A stretch of DNA of 64,000 bases from Magicicada septendecula (Eukaryota; Arthropoda; Insecta; Hemiptera; Cicadidae), in contig CM068373.1 in NCBI GenBank assembly GCA_034769895.1, positions 440,925,080 through 440,989,079 of the forward strand. The letters are read 5' to 3'. The position numbers and the translations under genes were made by a program. The notes below the pieces were generated by a model, which saw only the letters and a program-made list of their open reading frames with translations, was not told the origin of the DNA and did no database searches. Below, in pieces: positions 32,146 through 41,937 of the stretch (its first letter is position 1; every line of letters begins with the position of its first letter).

Positions 32146-32476
32146 CTTTATTATATTTTTATTTTTCTTAATGAATAATCAATAAATGTTCAAAGAATAA
32201 TAATTGATATAAAATAATATAAATTTATTAATCTCATAAATAAATGGTCAATATAGAAACCATATTTTATTATATTTTTATATTTTATTATATAATTAAA
32301 ATCAAGTAACTATAACGTAAACTCAAGTATAAGAGTTACTTTACTTGAAGATTGTTAATTAATTGAGACATTAGTAATATAATTAATTAAAGTAATAGAA
32401 TGATCTCTATTAGAATTTTTAATAAATGTTTAATTAATTAATTGTTTAATTAAGTGGTATATCATAAAAACCACAC
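32146..32476. other. AT-rich spacer upstream of PLE-B
   Basis: About 330 bp of TTAATTAA-rich DNA with no frame or motif. Confidence 0.6.
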
Positions 32477-33918
32477 TTGCTAAGACAAGATAATGTCTTG
32501 TTTAAATATTCTGTTTCTTTAAACAATATGTCAAAAACTAACACAACTCAAAATGCAAACAAAAATCTAGAAAATTTAATAGTAGAAACAGAATTTGCCA
32601 TCAACCTAATAAAAGACAATATACAAGAAGAAAAAAGAACAGAAGCAACACATATAATTAAAAAAATAATCACTAGCGAAATGAAAAACAAAGAAAAACA
32701 AAAGAAAGACAATAAAAGAAATTAAAAATAAAGTAAAGAACAATAATTTAATAATAACTAAAGCAGACAAAAGTCAAGCAACAGTAATCATTGATAAAGC
32801 AGACTACATTAAAAAAACCGAAGACTTCATCAACAATAATAATTGCGTACAACTAAACAAAAACCCAACAGAAAACTATCTTAAACAAACAATAAAATAT
32901 CACTATAGTATTGACGACTCGGAACACTAAGTTTTTATAAGTAAAAACATAAAGTTTTACCTTACAGCCTAAACCGGCTTTCACCTTTAGAAGGCTTCAT
33001 CAGAGGCTCTGATGAAGCCTTCTAAAGGTGAAAGCCGGTTTAGGCTGTAAGGTAAAACTTTACGTTTTTACTTATAAAAAACTTAGTGTTCCGAGTCGTC
33101 AATACTATAGTGATATTTAGTTAAGTATCGGACACGTCATGGACAACGAAATAAAAAAAAATCAATAAAACTAATAAAAACAACTAAAAACATTTTCAAC
33201 ATGAAAAATACAGACATATATATATATATATAAATAATAATCCAGAACCACCTAAAATGAATAGCCTAATAAAAATACACAAATTAAACAACCCAATACG
33301 TCCATTAATCAACTTCAAAAAAGCTTCTACATACAACATAGCAAAAATAACAGCACAAAAACTAAAAAATAACCATCTAACAAATAACCATCATAGCATA
33401 AAAAATACATACGAATTAACAGACAAACTAAAAACAATAAATATAAATGAAAATACATTTTTCACATCATATGATGTCACAAACATGTACACCAACATCC
33501 CAGTAGAAGAAACAATAGACATAATAATAAACAAACTTAAAGAACAAAATGAAACAAACAATATATAACCGGAATAAAAAATAGCCTCCAATTAATACTA
33601 AAACAAAATTACTTTGAATTTAATAACAAAATTTATCAACAGCAAGAAGGTTTAGCAATGGGATCACCATTATCAAGCATAATAGCAGAAATATTCCTAC
33701 AACACATAGACACAAAAATACAAAATATTATAAAATCACAGGACCCAAATGGCATATGGATAAAATATGTAGACGATGGACTATATGTATCAAATAACAA
33801 AAACACAAAAGCAGAGAACATACTGAAACAAATCAATAACATACATCCTAAAATACAATTCACAGAAGAAAAAGAAAAACATAACAAAATAAACTATTTA
33901 GACATAACCATCACATGA
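32477..33918 (+). pseudogene. PLE-B reverse transcriptase, frameshifted and interrupted
   Basis: The N-terminal helical part is 32477-32725. A frame change leads to I-T-K-A-D-K-S-Q-A-T-V-I (32755, matching KADKGN of PLE-A). The inverted dimer at 32898-33149 interrupts here. The gene resumes with M-N-S-L-I-K-I-H-K and I-R-P-L-I-N-F (33257), S-Y-D-V-T-N-M-Y-T-N-I-P (33469), then L-A-M-G-S-P-L-S-S-I (33652) and Y-V-D-D-G-L-Y (33768). A stop near 33567 and another after D-I-T-I-T (33916) break it. The protein is extremely Asn/Lys-rich, reflecting AT bias. PLE-A and PLE-B are clearly different families. Confidence 0.85.
32898..33149. mobile_element. Hammerhead-bearing inverted dimer 1, inserted in PLE-B RT
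   Basis: Arms 32898-33003 and 33008-33118 are near-perfect inverse copies, meeting at CTTCATCAGAG-G-CTCTGATGAAG. The right side runs ~30 bp further (GGACACGTCATGGACAACGAA), the same terminal sequence as in PLE-C (54040-54069) and in dimer 43403-43670. AATAAAA flanks both sides (32891-32897, 33150-33156), and removing the insert restores PLE-B coding (Q-T-I-K to S-I-K-L-I-K-T-T-K). It has no ORF. Confidence 0.85.
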
Positions 33919-34686
33919 TACAACAACTACATACAATATGCAATATATAGAAAACCAACTTCCACTAACATCATTATACCTAACCATTTTGACCACCCAC
34001 CACAACATAAAATGGCAGCATTCTATTCACTATTTAACAGAATGTACAAAATTCCCCTAAAAAAACAAGAAATTGACAAAGAAAGAAATATAATATACCA
34101 AATAGGTTATGAAAATGGATACAATAAAAATACTGTGAACAAAATAGAAAATAAAATCAAATATAAAATAAAAACTGAACAATTAAGAATCAATCAAAAT
34201 GAACAACACATAAATAATAACAACAACAAAAAATGGGCCACATTCACATACATAAATAATAAAATGACAAAACTAACAAAACTATTTAAAAACACAGATA
34301 TAAAAATAGCATACAAAACTAATAAAAATAAATTACAAATTCTAAATAGCTCACACAACAAAGATAATACAACAACTAACGGTATATACAAAATTGAATG
34401 CCAAGATTGCAATAAATGTTACATAGGAAAAACAAAAAAACAGCTGAAAAAACGTTATTTTGAACACCTAAACGCATACAAAAAACCAGAAATATATAAA
34501 TCCAATTTAGCAACACATGCAATAAACACAGGACACGAATTCCCAAACATAACCAATGTATCACTAATAAAACATATACCACACAAAGGCACCATAATGA
34601 ACATTTGGGAAAATTTACAAATATACAAACATAAAACACAAAACAAACTAATACCAGAACAAATACAAAATCAATACAAAACATGA
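33919..34686 (+). CDS. PLE-B GIY-YIG endonuclease
   Basis: The main frame is 34012-34686 (224 aa), continuing the RT after the stop at 33916. It starts H-K-M-A-A-F-Y-S-L-F-N-R (compare PLE-A H-A-A-F-N-Y-M-L-H-R) and ends in the endonuclease: G-I-Y-K-I-E-C-Q-D-C-N-K-C-Y-I-G-K-T-K (34381 on) with the GIY/YIG pair and C-x-x-C, then a conserved R and E-H. Its key residues are intact. Confidence 0.85.
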   Translation, partial: YNNYIQYAIYRKPTSTNIIIPNHFDHPPQHKMAAFYSLFNRMYKIPLKKQEIDKERNIIYQIGYENGYNKNTVNKIENKIKYKIKTEQLRINQNEQHINNNNNKKWATFTYINNKMTKLTKLFKNTDIKIAYKTNKNKLQILNSSHNKDNTTTNGIYKIECQDCNKCYIGKTKKQLKKRYFEHLNAYKKPEIYKSNLATHAINTGHEFPNITNVSLIKHIPHKGTIMNIWENLQIYKHKTQNKLIPEQIQNQYKT

Positions 34687-34848
34687 CACAATATTCAAAG
34701 CACTCAACATCGAAAATACACAAAATACAAAAATATATACCACAACCACACACAATAATACAACTTTAAAAGACCAAAGACCAACAAACTACCTTAATAA
34801 CATCCAGTAGCCAACACACAAATACTTCACCAGAAACAAGAGGGCGAA

Positions 34849-34890
34849 GGCTGAAGATGAGAGAACAGGAACTCTCGAAACATGTTCCAA
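34849..34890 (+). ncRNA. Hammerhead-ribozyme-like motif of PLE-B
   Basis: GG, CUGAAGA, one extra U, stem II GAGAG/CUCUC with an 8-nt loop, GAA, palindromic stem III ACAUGU, U at the cleavage position, CC. Stem I has only two certain pairs (GG/CC), weaker than in PLE-A. It lies about 160 bp after the endonuclease stop, the same position as in PLE-A and PLE-C. Confidence 0.5.
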
Positions 34891-34988
34891 ATAAGGAAAA
34901 GAACATCTTGAGGTAATATAATTATAAATAAATACTTTATATATATCAAGAAATGAACTGTAGCAGAAAGTGATTGAAGTATATATAT

Positions 34989-35070
34989 GAGGTAGAGACT
35001 ACGTATTTTGCCTGTGAAGGCCCACTTATATAAACTTTTGTCCTCAGGCAAAATACGTAGTCTCTACCTC
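34989..35070. repeat. Perfect 26-bp inverted repeat (stem-loop)
   Basis: Arms 34989-35014 and 35045-35070 are exact reverse complements (outer sequence GAGGTAGAGACTACG) with a 30-nt spacer. Its position between PLE-B and the right inverted-repeat arm suggests a small MITE-like insertion or a junction hairpin. It is non-coding. Confidence 0.85.
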
Positions 35071-35113
35071 ATCTCTGAGGTGAACTGGTGGACATCTTGC
35101 CAATCTTAGGCAC

Positions 35114-35352
35114 TGATGATGGTCTGCAACGTTTGTCAATAGCAATAACTGTGGACCACGGCCTAACAGCCTGGCTGATAATAGCATTTTCAATAATATG
35201 GAAGACGGCTGTGAAAGTTTAAGAACTTTAAGTATAAGAGATAAAAACAATATAAGAGTTGGAAAAGCGCTGATTTCAAAATATTGTATCTTAATTTATT
35301 CAAATTAAAGGTAATAATCTTATGTCATTAGGAATCACTTTAATTCTAAATT
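35114..35352 (-). repeat. Right arm of 239-bp inverted repeat
   Basis: Inverse of 31639-31877 with a few substitutions. It starts TGATGATGGTCTGCAACG, preceded by C, so CTGATGA is present, but the GAAA half of the hammerhead core is degraded. Confidence 0.9.
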
Positions 35353-35759
35353 TGTTTTCTTAAACAAATCTTGTGAAAGTGAGTCTTTCTCAAGATATTT
35401 TGAAAACCCAGTTTTATTATCCCTTCACACTTTAATTTAAGGACGTTGTCTCACGAATGTTTTAAGTAAATTACAGTTCATATTAAAGTACATTATTTTT
35501 AATATAAAATCCAGCAATAAAATCTCTTTTTTCCTAATTATCACTGTGCAAAGACTATAGTTCAAACCATAGAAATATTAGACTAGAGAAGTCATCATAG
35601 CTTAGACAACCTTGTAAGGATAAGTGTGTCAGGCCAAAAATACTGAAGGTAGATTAATAATTATGAGTACATCACTACCAACTCGGAACACATAGTTTTT
35701 ATTGGTAAAAACGTAAAAGTTTTACTTTATAGCCTGAACCAGTTTTCACTTATTATAAG

Positions 35760-36092
35760 TCCTTAAATTCGTAGTGACCATCAATCAATGAATTTTTCAG
35801 TGAAGGTTTAGTGAGGATCGGTCAAAAATAACACAAATTTTTAACTTGTTTGTGTCGACGTTTTGACAATGTTTATTGTTATCATCAGGACGATTGTTTC
35901 TGACGCCAAACACACAACTGTGATGTGTTTGGCGTCAGAAACAATTGTGTGTTTGGCGTCAGCAACAATTGTGTGTTTGGCATCAGCAACAATTGTCCTG
36001 ATGATGACAATAAACATTGACAAAACGTCGACACAAATAAGTTAAAAATTTATGTTATTTTTGACCGAAACTCACTAACCCTTCACTGGAAA
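35760..36092. mobile_element. Hammerhead-like inverted dimer 2, inserted in PLE-C ribozyme stem II
   Basis: The insert is 333 bp and flanked by ACTTATTATAAG (35748-35759 and 36093-36104). The arms (about 35797-35890 and 35995-36086) are inverse, each with CCTGATGAT, a GACAAU/AUUGUC-type stem and AAAACGUCGACAC, a hammerhead layout in which GAAA has decayed to AAAA. Between the arms lies a 22-bp tandem unit (TGTGTTTGGCGTCAGCAACAA). The target is exactly the stem II loop of the PLE-C ribozyme. Confidence 0.8.
35885..35997. repeat. Tandem 22-bp units between the arms of inverted dimer 2
   Basis: Three units of GTGTTTGGCGTCAGNAACAA (plus strand) preceded by an inverse copy, forming a nested hairpin at the dimer centre. 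Confidence 0.75.
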
Positions 36093-36104
36093 ACTTATTA
36101 TAAG

Positions 36105-36480
36105 CTTCATCAGAAGCTGCCACTAGGAGTGCTGCCCGTCTTGTTCTTGGCGACGGTGTCAACTTTTGAAGGATCGTTGTTGTGTGTGTGGGGTGTGATA
36201 TGTTCGAATAATGCATGTGATTTGAATTGTGTCTGTTCGTTTAGGATGTTGTTTTCATGTGTTTTTGTGTGTTTGTATATTTCCAGTTGTTCAAGAGTGT
36301 CTAGTTTTCAGCCTTTTGTGTGTACATGTAGAATATCCATGTTGATCTCGATGTTTGTGTATGTGTGGTTTGCTTCAATGAGGTGGTTTCCAAAGGTGGA
36401 TTCGGTAGTGGAGTGTAGTGCCTTTGTGTGTTCAATGTATCTTTGTTTGAAGTAACGTCCTGTAAACCTTCTGTATCACA
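36105..36480 (-). pseudogene. PLE-C endonuclease, C-terminal part
   Basis: On the minus strand the frames encode R-Y-I-E-H-T-K-A-L-H-S-T-T-E-S, then N-H-L-I-E-A-N-H-T-Y and L-E-Q-L-E-I-Y-K-H-T, matching 53537-53944. The GIY-YIG start is lost and frames change twice. Confidence 0.75.
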
Positions 36481-36489
36481 AACCACTTT

Positions 36490-37300
36490 TGCAACTGTGA
36501 AACTTTTGCATGCCATGCAAGCGACTTATTTCCTGTGAACAAAGTATAGTGAATAGACAAACATTAAACTATCTTTAGGATTGTATTACTAAGATGGTAC
36601 TAAAGCTAAATGTGAACTCGACTGACTTCAAGCATTTGTGGAATGCCTTTACTCAAGACGATATTAATATTTTGCTGTGGGCAGTATTGACACTCAGTCT
36701 AAGGTAAACTGGACATTAAGCTCCTAAATATTGTATTTCAATTCCAAAGAAACAAATATATCAGTTTTATAAATTTATTAAAATAAATCATAAACAGATT
36801 AAGTAGGTATGCAAGTATTTTGACCTATTTTTACATAATTGTAGTTCATAAAAAGGAAAAAATAATTTTTCTCATAAATTTACAAATAATAAGCAAAAAT
36901 ACAGATTGATCTCAAAAACCGTGGTACCTGAAGTAAGATTCTATCTTATGATATATTACTTCAAATTATTCTTTTGTAGTTTTTGTTTTAATATAGACCT
37001 ATTTTATAATTATGTAAATATGAGGATTTGAAGTTTATTATAAATCCACTAATAAAACTGCAAGATATCCACATGCCATACAATAAAAGCCTTGTTCTAT
37101 CTCTCTTCCTTCTACCTTCCTCTGTCCACACATCACATTTACTGTTCTTCCGACAAAGATTCTCAGCATTGTGGTACACATTCTTCTCATTACATATGGC
37201 GCCACTGGATCATAATGTTTTCATAATCCTACATAATTTTTTGCAGCATGTCAGATCTGCAATTACAATATTACTTTCTTTTAAATTGACACTTGTTAGC
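36490..37300. other. No recognisable feature
   Basis: AT-rich DNA between the PLE-C fragment and the jockey-like scrap, with no motif on either strand. Confidence 0.5.
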
Positions 37301-37309
37301 TAGACAACT

Positions 37310-37461
37310 TAGAACAAGAATGAGTGGCGATATATCTAAATTCTGGACTAGTAAATCTGGAGTATACCATACTTGTGCCCTGGGACCCATCTTAAGTTTA
37401 ATATTCACGTCTGACCTCCCCCCAACTGACTACAAGCACATTTGCAAATGACACAGTTATC
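37310..37461 (+). pseudogene. Jockey-like LINE RT, left fragment
   Basis: It encodes A-L-G-P-I-L-S-L-I-F-T-S-D-L-P, a variant of the jockey motif P-Q-G-S-V-L-G-P-x-L-Y-L-I-F-T-S-D-L-P, then after a frame change T-F-A-N-D-T-V-I (FADDT with the first Asp as Asn). It is cut at 37461 and continues at 41938. Confidence 0.75.
37451..37461 (+). repeat. Target-site duplication (left) of the 37462-41937 insertion
   Basis: ACACAGTTATC, identical to 41938-41948. The jockey reading (D/N-T-V-I then L-S-G-N) continues across it. Confidence 0.8.
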
Positions 37462-37476
37462 TTCTTGGATTTCGTT

Positions 37477-37630
37477 CTAAATTCTTCCTATCATCAAGAT
37501 TAGGTATTCGTGATCTTTGAACTACACTATCCAGTTCTTCACGAAGTTTCTTTTGAACATTTGGGTACAGCAATAAGTACATTATGATGAATTCAATAGT
37601 ATTACTTGTAACGAGCAAAAAAAATTTAAA
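37477..37630 (-). pseudogene. Cytochrome P450 exon fragment
   Basis: The minus strand encodes V-T-S-N-T-I-E-F-I-I-M-Y-L-L-L-Y-P-N-V then Q-K-K-L-R-E-E-L-D-S-V and I-P-N-L-D-D-R-K-N. This is the end of the I helix (after AGxDTT, so T-S-N-T) through the J/J' helices of a microsomal insect P450. Upstream on the coding strand is a pyrimidine-rich tract ending ACAAG, a plausible splice acceptor, so the fragment is genomic rather than a spliced copy. It stops at the PLE-C end (37476) before the K helix ExxR, and the haem-binding Cys region is absent. It cannot be functional alone. Confidence 0.6.
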
Positions 37631-37639
37631 ATTTTTTAA

Positions 37640-40600
37640 ATTTTCACCTCGACGGAGTGCGTTCACACGAGGCGGTGTCAACGACTTATAGTTGACACAA
37701 TAAATAAAGCGTAATGAGAAGATGTCAGAGCAGCGTCGCTAACTTGACAATAGAAAGACGTTAAGCTCAAACCAACTATAGAAATTGGTTGCACAAGATG
37801 ACAGGGAAAGTTTAGTTCAGAATTATTGCTCTCTACCGCTGTAACAATGTGGGCGAGGACGTTCACACTCGTACTGAGAAACGTGGCAGATGTTCGACTA
37901 GGTTACGTCAGTATACGATAGACGACAAAAGGAGTGAAACTATATGTTACAATGGAACGGATGCACTGATCCTTAAGAAACAATAAGAAGGCTGAGATCA
38001 GACAAAAACTCAAGTCATGTTACGCAGCTGGAGTTATCATCTAAGTGACAGACAGAATTTACGCGTGGAAAGTTGGGGTGACTTCACCAGCCAGCAGATG
38101 TCCAAAATTATTAATAGCTACAAAAAAGGGCTATAACATAGAACAATACGCCGGTAGAACCGAAAGTACAGATAATGGCAATCTAGAGAAACACTGAGTT
38201 TACTTCAGACAATAGGTTGATGGACAAGCATCTAATAGCCATAGTTTCTACGAAAAGGGTCAACGTTCGTCAGAGCAAAATCGGGGGATGTCTAAGAACC
38301 TATCAGAAGCCAAAAGCCAGGGAGAAAACTGGTAGAGAGGAGTGTTTCCATAGCAACAGAAACGAAGAACCTATCGGAAGAACTATGACGTAGGATCTTG
38401 ACATAGTGGGACAAAATATTCCAAGAAAACTCAAAACTGACCAATCACGAAATAAAGTAGGCGTGAACAGCGCCAGGGACAAAATTTTGAGTAGGGACGA
38501 ATTAATAAAACTATCTGTCCAAGAAATGTCAAACGTAACATAAGAGTTTACTTAGTTAATTAATCACTAATTAAATGTTAGAACTGGTTGACTCAGAACC
38601 AGCACTAAACAAGTCGGAATAGGTGACAACCTATAGCGAGAAAATTTTTGATAATTTCTCAAATTTCAGAGACATATTTAGGCAGTTAATTTCTGATGAG
38701 TAAAGCAATAAATAAGGGGTGAACATCAACTGACAGTCAAACAATACTGGTGTACGACAGGGCGAAAAGGTGATGACTCCGTGCAGTTGAGACAATTGAT
38801 CTGAAAGTTGAAACATCAGAAGAGGGTTTACGTGGAGTTATTGCTTCATAACATAAGAACAAAGCAGTCGCTACTCTATTCATACAGTTACGACGAAACA
38901 AGGCGAATGACACGCGCGTTGCATCACACCATAAGTGAAATGACAAAACGTACCCGGACACAAAAGGGTTTACGACAGTTTAACTCACAGGGACAATAAA
39001 GCACATACGAGGTGAATAGAAGATGACGATGTAACACAGCAGGACTGCTCATTTAGGAGACATATACGATTTACAAGGAGAGAGCTGGAGAAACTTTACT
39101 GGGAGCCGTCTGTCAAAGAATTATTAATTGGTACAAAAGGGGAAGGTAAGGTAAACAATGCGACGATTTGTTACGCCAACAGCATAGAAAACTTGGGGTG
39201 ACAAACATGCATCAGTGGGGCGAAGCTCGGACAGGAGTCGAACAAAGAAGATGATTGACAGGCGAGGAATTACAACTTTTCTTAGAACACAGGGTAGTTC
39301 AGAAGAGAGTCACAAGGAGAAATCTAGAAGGTGGATGGATTGTTCAAAGAAATCGAGTGGTCTAACCAATGATGAAGAGGATGATGTTGTGGAAGGAATC
39401 TGACAAGGAAATCTGGTAGGGGTGAAGTTAATAAAACTATCTACTTGCCACGCAGACGAGGTCAGTCAAACTTAAAATTTTACTCAATTATTTTGGACCT
39501 GCGGACGCAATGAGTTATCAGTCAAGAAGTCGATCAGTTACTTAGTTGGTCAGTTACTCAGTTCATTGGTTAGTTGGTTAGTTGATCAGTTATCGGTCGC
39601 CTAATTACAAATTCTGAACTTAGAATTTTGCTCGTTGATTTCAAAAGTGAACGGTTACATAAATGTGATATTCAGACTATTTTAAATTAACTTAGAGCTT
39701 TGATCAGTGTTAATAACCATGATAAATAACAACAGAACAAGTGACATTTAAGATCAGTGCGCGACAATCAGCGATTGTAGTGATGTAACACTCGACAAAC
39801 ATTTCGAGTCACTCATAAATACAATTCGAGTTTACTAACATAAACATTCACTCGTAAATACAAAGTATAACTGTAACAATAATGTTTATGAACTATTGCA
39901 TTGAACACTTGTAGTCAATTCACATTGTGGCACGAAATGTGATCTTACCCAGATAAATAACCGGACACGCATGATCTTCACACAGAAAATCGATACTTAA
40001 TATTTACACGAACATTCACATTAGTCAAACCAGCGGTACGCCTACATGAAAATTTAGTAGTGTTTTTGTGAAAGTGAATATCATCTGCGAGCAACATGCG
40101 AAGTTACGACGACGTCGCTGGACACAGGGAACCACGGGATGTTGCAGCCAAATGATAATGGATAACATACACCAAGTAATGTAAAATATTTATTATTGAT
40201 AATCACCACTACTGAACCTATTTCTCACAAAGACCCCACGCCTTGAGATAATCACGAACGTCAATTTCGAGATAATCATGAACCATAAATTAAAAGTTAT
40301 GAATAGATATAACATTTGTTGAATGTAATAATTAATTCATATATGTTTGCAGTTGTAGGCTAGTAATGATATTGCCATTATATGTTATATATGTTGTATT
40401 TGTGATTTTATTTCAGGAACGACGAAATGTTAGTTATAATTGTAATTTAAGAATTGTTTAATAAACGATAAGTTGCTATTCTAATCCAGATGTGCTTAAG
40501 CGTTCATTATTACTATTGCCCTATGATGATTATGATCACAAGAATATTATAACGCCAAGCTATGTCTTGTTAACTTCATTGTCAATACCAAATACGTGAG

Positions 40601-40801
40601 GTTTACCTTTTACAGATGTGATTTGTACTAATTGACAATTTAACATAATTACCACTAATAACAATCACACCATACGTAGGGCAAGAGTAGATATAGTCTC
40701 ATTAAATTGTGGTCAGGTTCACCACACATCAATTACTCATCAATCAAAATTTAATTAAGATTAATTAATAACTCATAATTAATTAATCACATTGTATAAC
40801 A
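37640..40801. other. Unassigned interior of the PLE-bounded insertion
   Basis: About 3.1 kb. 37680-39500 is markedly less AT-rich than its surroundings, without frames over 63 codons. 39530-39600 is a cryptic simple repeat of (A)GTTGGTTAGTTGATCAGTTA type. 39783-40801 starts TGTAACACTCGAC and ends GTATAACA directly before a primer-site-like motif, so it could be an isolated LTR; I found no second copy. Confidence 0.35.
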
Positions 40802-40821
40802 ATGGCGCTCCAATCGCGGGG
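40802..40821 (+). other. Primer-binding-site-like motif
   Basis: ATGGCGCTCCAATCGCGGGG resembles the post-LTR sites of LTR-I (ATGGCGCCC) and LTR-II (TTTGGCGCTCC at 45842). It is preceded by TATAACA, a possible LTR end. Confidence 0.35.
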
Positions 40822-41420
40822 CTTAAGAAGGATATAAATCACCAATCAATACTTAATAATATTGATCAATTAATTAATTAACAAATTAATTAATTACCTA
40901 TAATTATTAAGCATAAACCAGATTTTCCTCTGAAAATATGAACACCATAATTAATTCTGTTGAAGTACACTGCCTAGTAATTTACTGACACAATTTCAAT
41001 AAAAGTTATAATGTTGTTTCCATTATATTCTCCATTTGATAAATATTCTTAGTGTTGAAAAAATAATATATATAATAATTATAATTACAATTATTATTTT
41101 GTAATAACTGTATATTATAAAACAGTATAAGTGTCAAGCAAGTATGTTTCTCCTAAAACTCATATGTTCAAGTTGAAGTGGTTTAAACTTGGCATAGTAA
41201 GCGACATATTGTCACTTATTACTACACTTTAAAAACATAGCATTGGAATTACACTGTAGCATGGTAGAGGGAATAGTAAAGAATGAACTAAAGGATGATA
41301 TATAGCTAAATATAATTACTTCACTACCGACTCGGAACATAACGTTTTGTATGGGTAAAAGCGTAAAAGTTTTACCTTATAGCCTGAACCAGTTTTTGCT
41401 TTTAAAAAGCTTCTTGAGAG

Positions 41421-41698
41421 GCTGCCGTGTTTACAAACTGAACTGCTCAGATTGCAAGAAATTCTACTTAGGCCAGACAGGACGTAGTTTCAAACAAAGA
41501 TACATTGAACACACAAAAGCCCTACACTCCACTACAGAATCCACCTTTGCAAACCACCTCATTGAAGCAAACCACACATACCCAAACATCGACAATAACA
41601 TGGACATTCTACACATACACACAAAAGGCCAAAAACTAGACACTCTTGAACAATTGGAAATATACAAACACACGAAACACGTAAAAACTAAATCCTAA
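41421..41698 (+). CDS. PLE-C GIY-YIG endonuclease, truncated copy
   Basis: C-R-V-Y-K-L-N-C-S-D-C-K-K-F-Y-L-G-Q-T-G-R opens the domain (the G of GVY is C here and YIG is YLG). It continues with S-F-K-Q-R-Y-I-E-H-T-K and L-E-Q-L-E-I-Y-K-H-T to a stop at 41696-41698. The ATG at 41351 upstream lies in the inverted repeat and is not the natural start. About 120 bp more family sequence follows in another frame up to the ribozyme. Confidence 0.8.
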
Positions 41699-41820
41699 AC
41701 TAACAGACACAATTCAAATCACACGCATTATTCGAACATATCACACCCCACACACACAACATCAATCCTTAAAAAGTCGATACCATCGCCACGAACAAGA
41801 CGGACAGTGCTCCCAACGGC

Positions 41821-41863
41821 AGCCTCTGAAGAAGCTTTTTAAAAGCGAAAACTGGTTCAGGCT
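41821..41863 (+). ncRNA. Hammerhead ribozyme motif of PLE-C (truncated unit)
   Basis: Stem I AGCCU/AGGCU pairs fully. CUGAAGA is followed by one extra A, stem II GCUUU/AAAGC, GAA, stem III AACUGGUU (near-palindrome) and C at the cleavage site before AGGCU. All conserved hammerhead core bases are present. It is the best-preserved PLE-C example. Confidence 0.65.
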
Positions 41864-41937
41864 ATATGGTAAAACTTTTACGTTTTTACCCATAAAAAAC
41901 TTTGTGTTCCAATTCAGTAGTGATTTAATTATTTTTA

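Larger units (their letters stand above)
31639..35352. mobile_element. Inverted-repeat-bounded composite carrying Penelope-like element PLE-B
   Basis: Arms of 239 bp enclose 3.2 kb with a complete but broken PLE RT/endonuclease (PLE-B, plus strand, about 32480-34900). Inverted terminal copies are also seen in PLE-A and PLE-C, so the arms may be PLE-B's own terminal repeats. However, PLE-B's ribozyme-like motif (34849-34890) lies inside the right arm with 220 bp in between, so the arms may instead belong to a host element into which PLE-B jumped. No target duplication is evident. Confidence 0.6.
35680..36480 (-). mobile_element. PLE-C fragment (3' end, minus strand), interrupted
   Basis: It contains the PLE-C terminal repeat (35680-35760, rightward of ACTCGGAACAC), then after the insertion 35760-36092 the 3' coding end of the endonuclease up to about 36480. 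It is the same family as 41320-41937 and 49170-54075. The RT is absent. Confidence 0.8.
37462..41937. mobile_element. 4.5-kb insertion with PLE-C ends, carrying foreign sequence
   Basis: It is bounded by the 11-bp duplication ACACAGTTATC within a jockey-like LINE. The left edge (37462-37476) is the inverse of the PLE-C terminus AACGAAATCCAAGAA. The right edge is a PLE-C terminal repeat (41815-41937). Inside, from left to right, are a cytochrome P450 exon fragment, about 3.1 kb I cannot assign, a primer-site-like TGGCGCTCC at 40803, and a short PLE-C unit with inverted ends (41320-41937). It could be one chimeric insertion or a PLE that later took other insertions. Confidence 0.55.
41320..41937 (+). 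mobile_element. Short PLE-C unit with inverted ends
   Basis: The left ~105 bp (41320-41424, CGACTCGGAAC... in inverse orientation) is the reverse complement of the right end (41815-41937). Between lies only the endonuclease domain on the plus strand. This is a miniature version of the PLE-A layout: inverted 3' end joined to a severely 5'-truncated sense copy. Confidence 0.8.

Noticed and set aside
35885-35997. CRISPR-like short repeats
   Set aside because: The units are contiguous without unique spacers and sit inside a eukaryotic palindrome.
35841-36045. Frames with repeated I-V-A-D-A-K-H-T or V-C-L-A-S-A-T
   Set aside because: Products of the 22-bp tandem unit in inverted dimer 2. It is non-coding and palindromic.
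39783-40801. Possible LTR ahead of a primer-site-like motif
   Set aside because: Only one copy and an uncertain left edge, so mentioned in the interior description instead.
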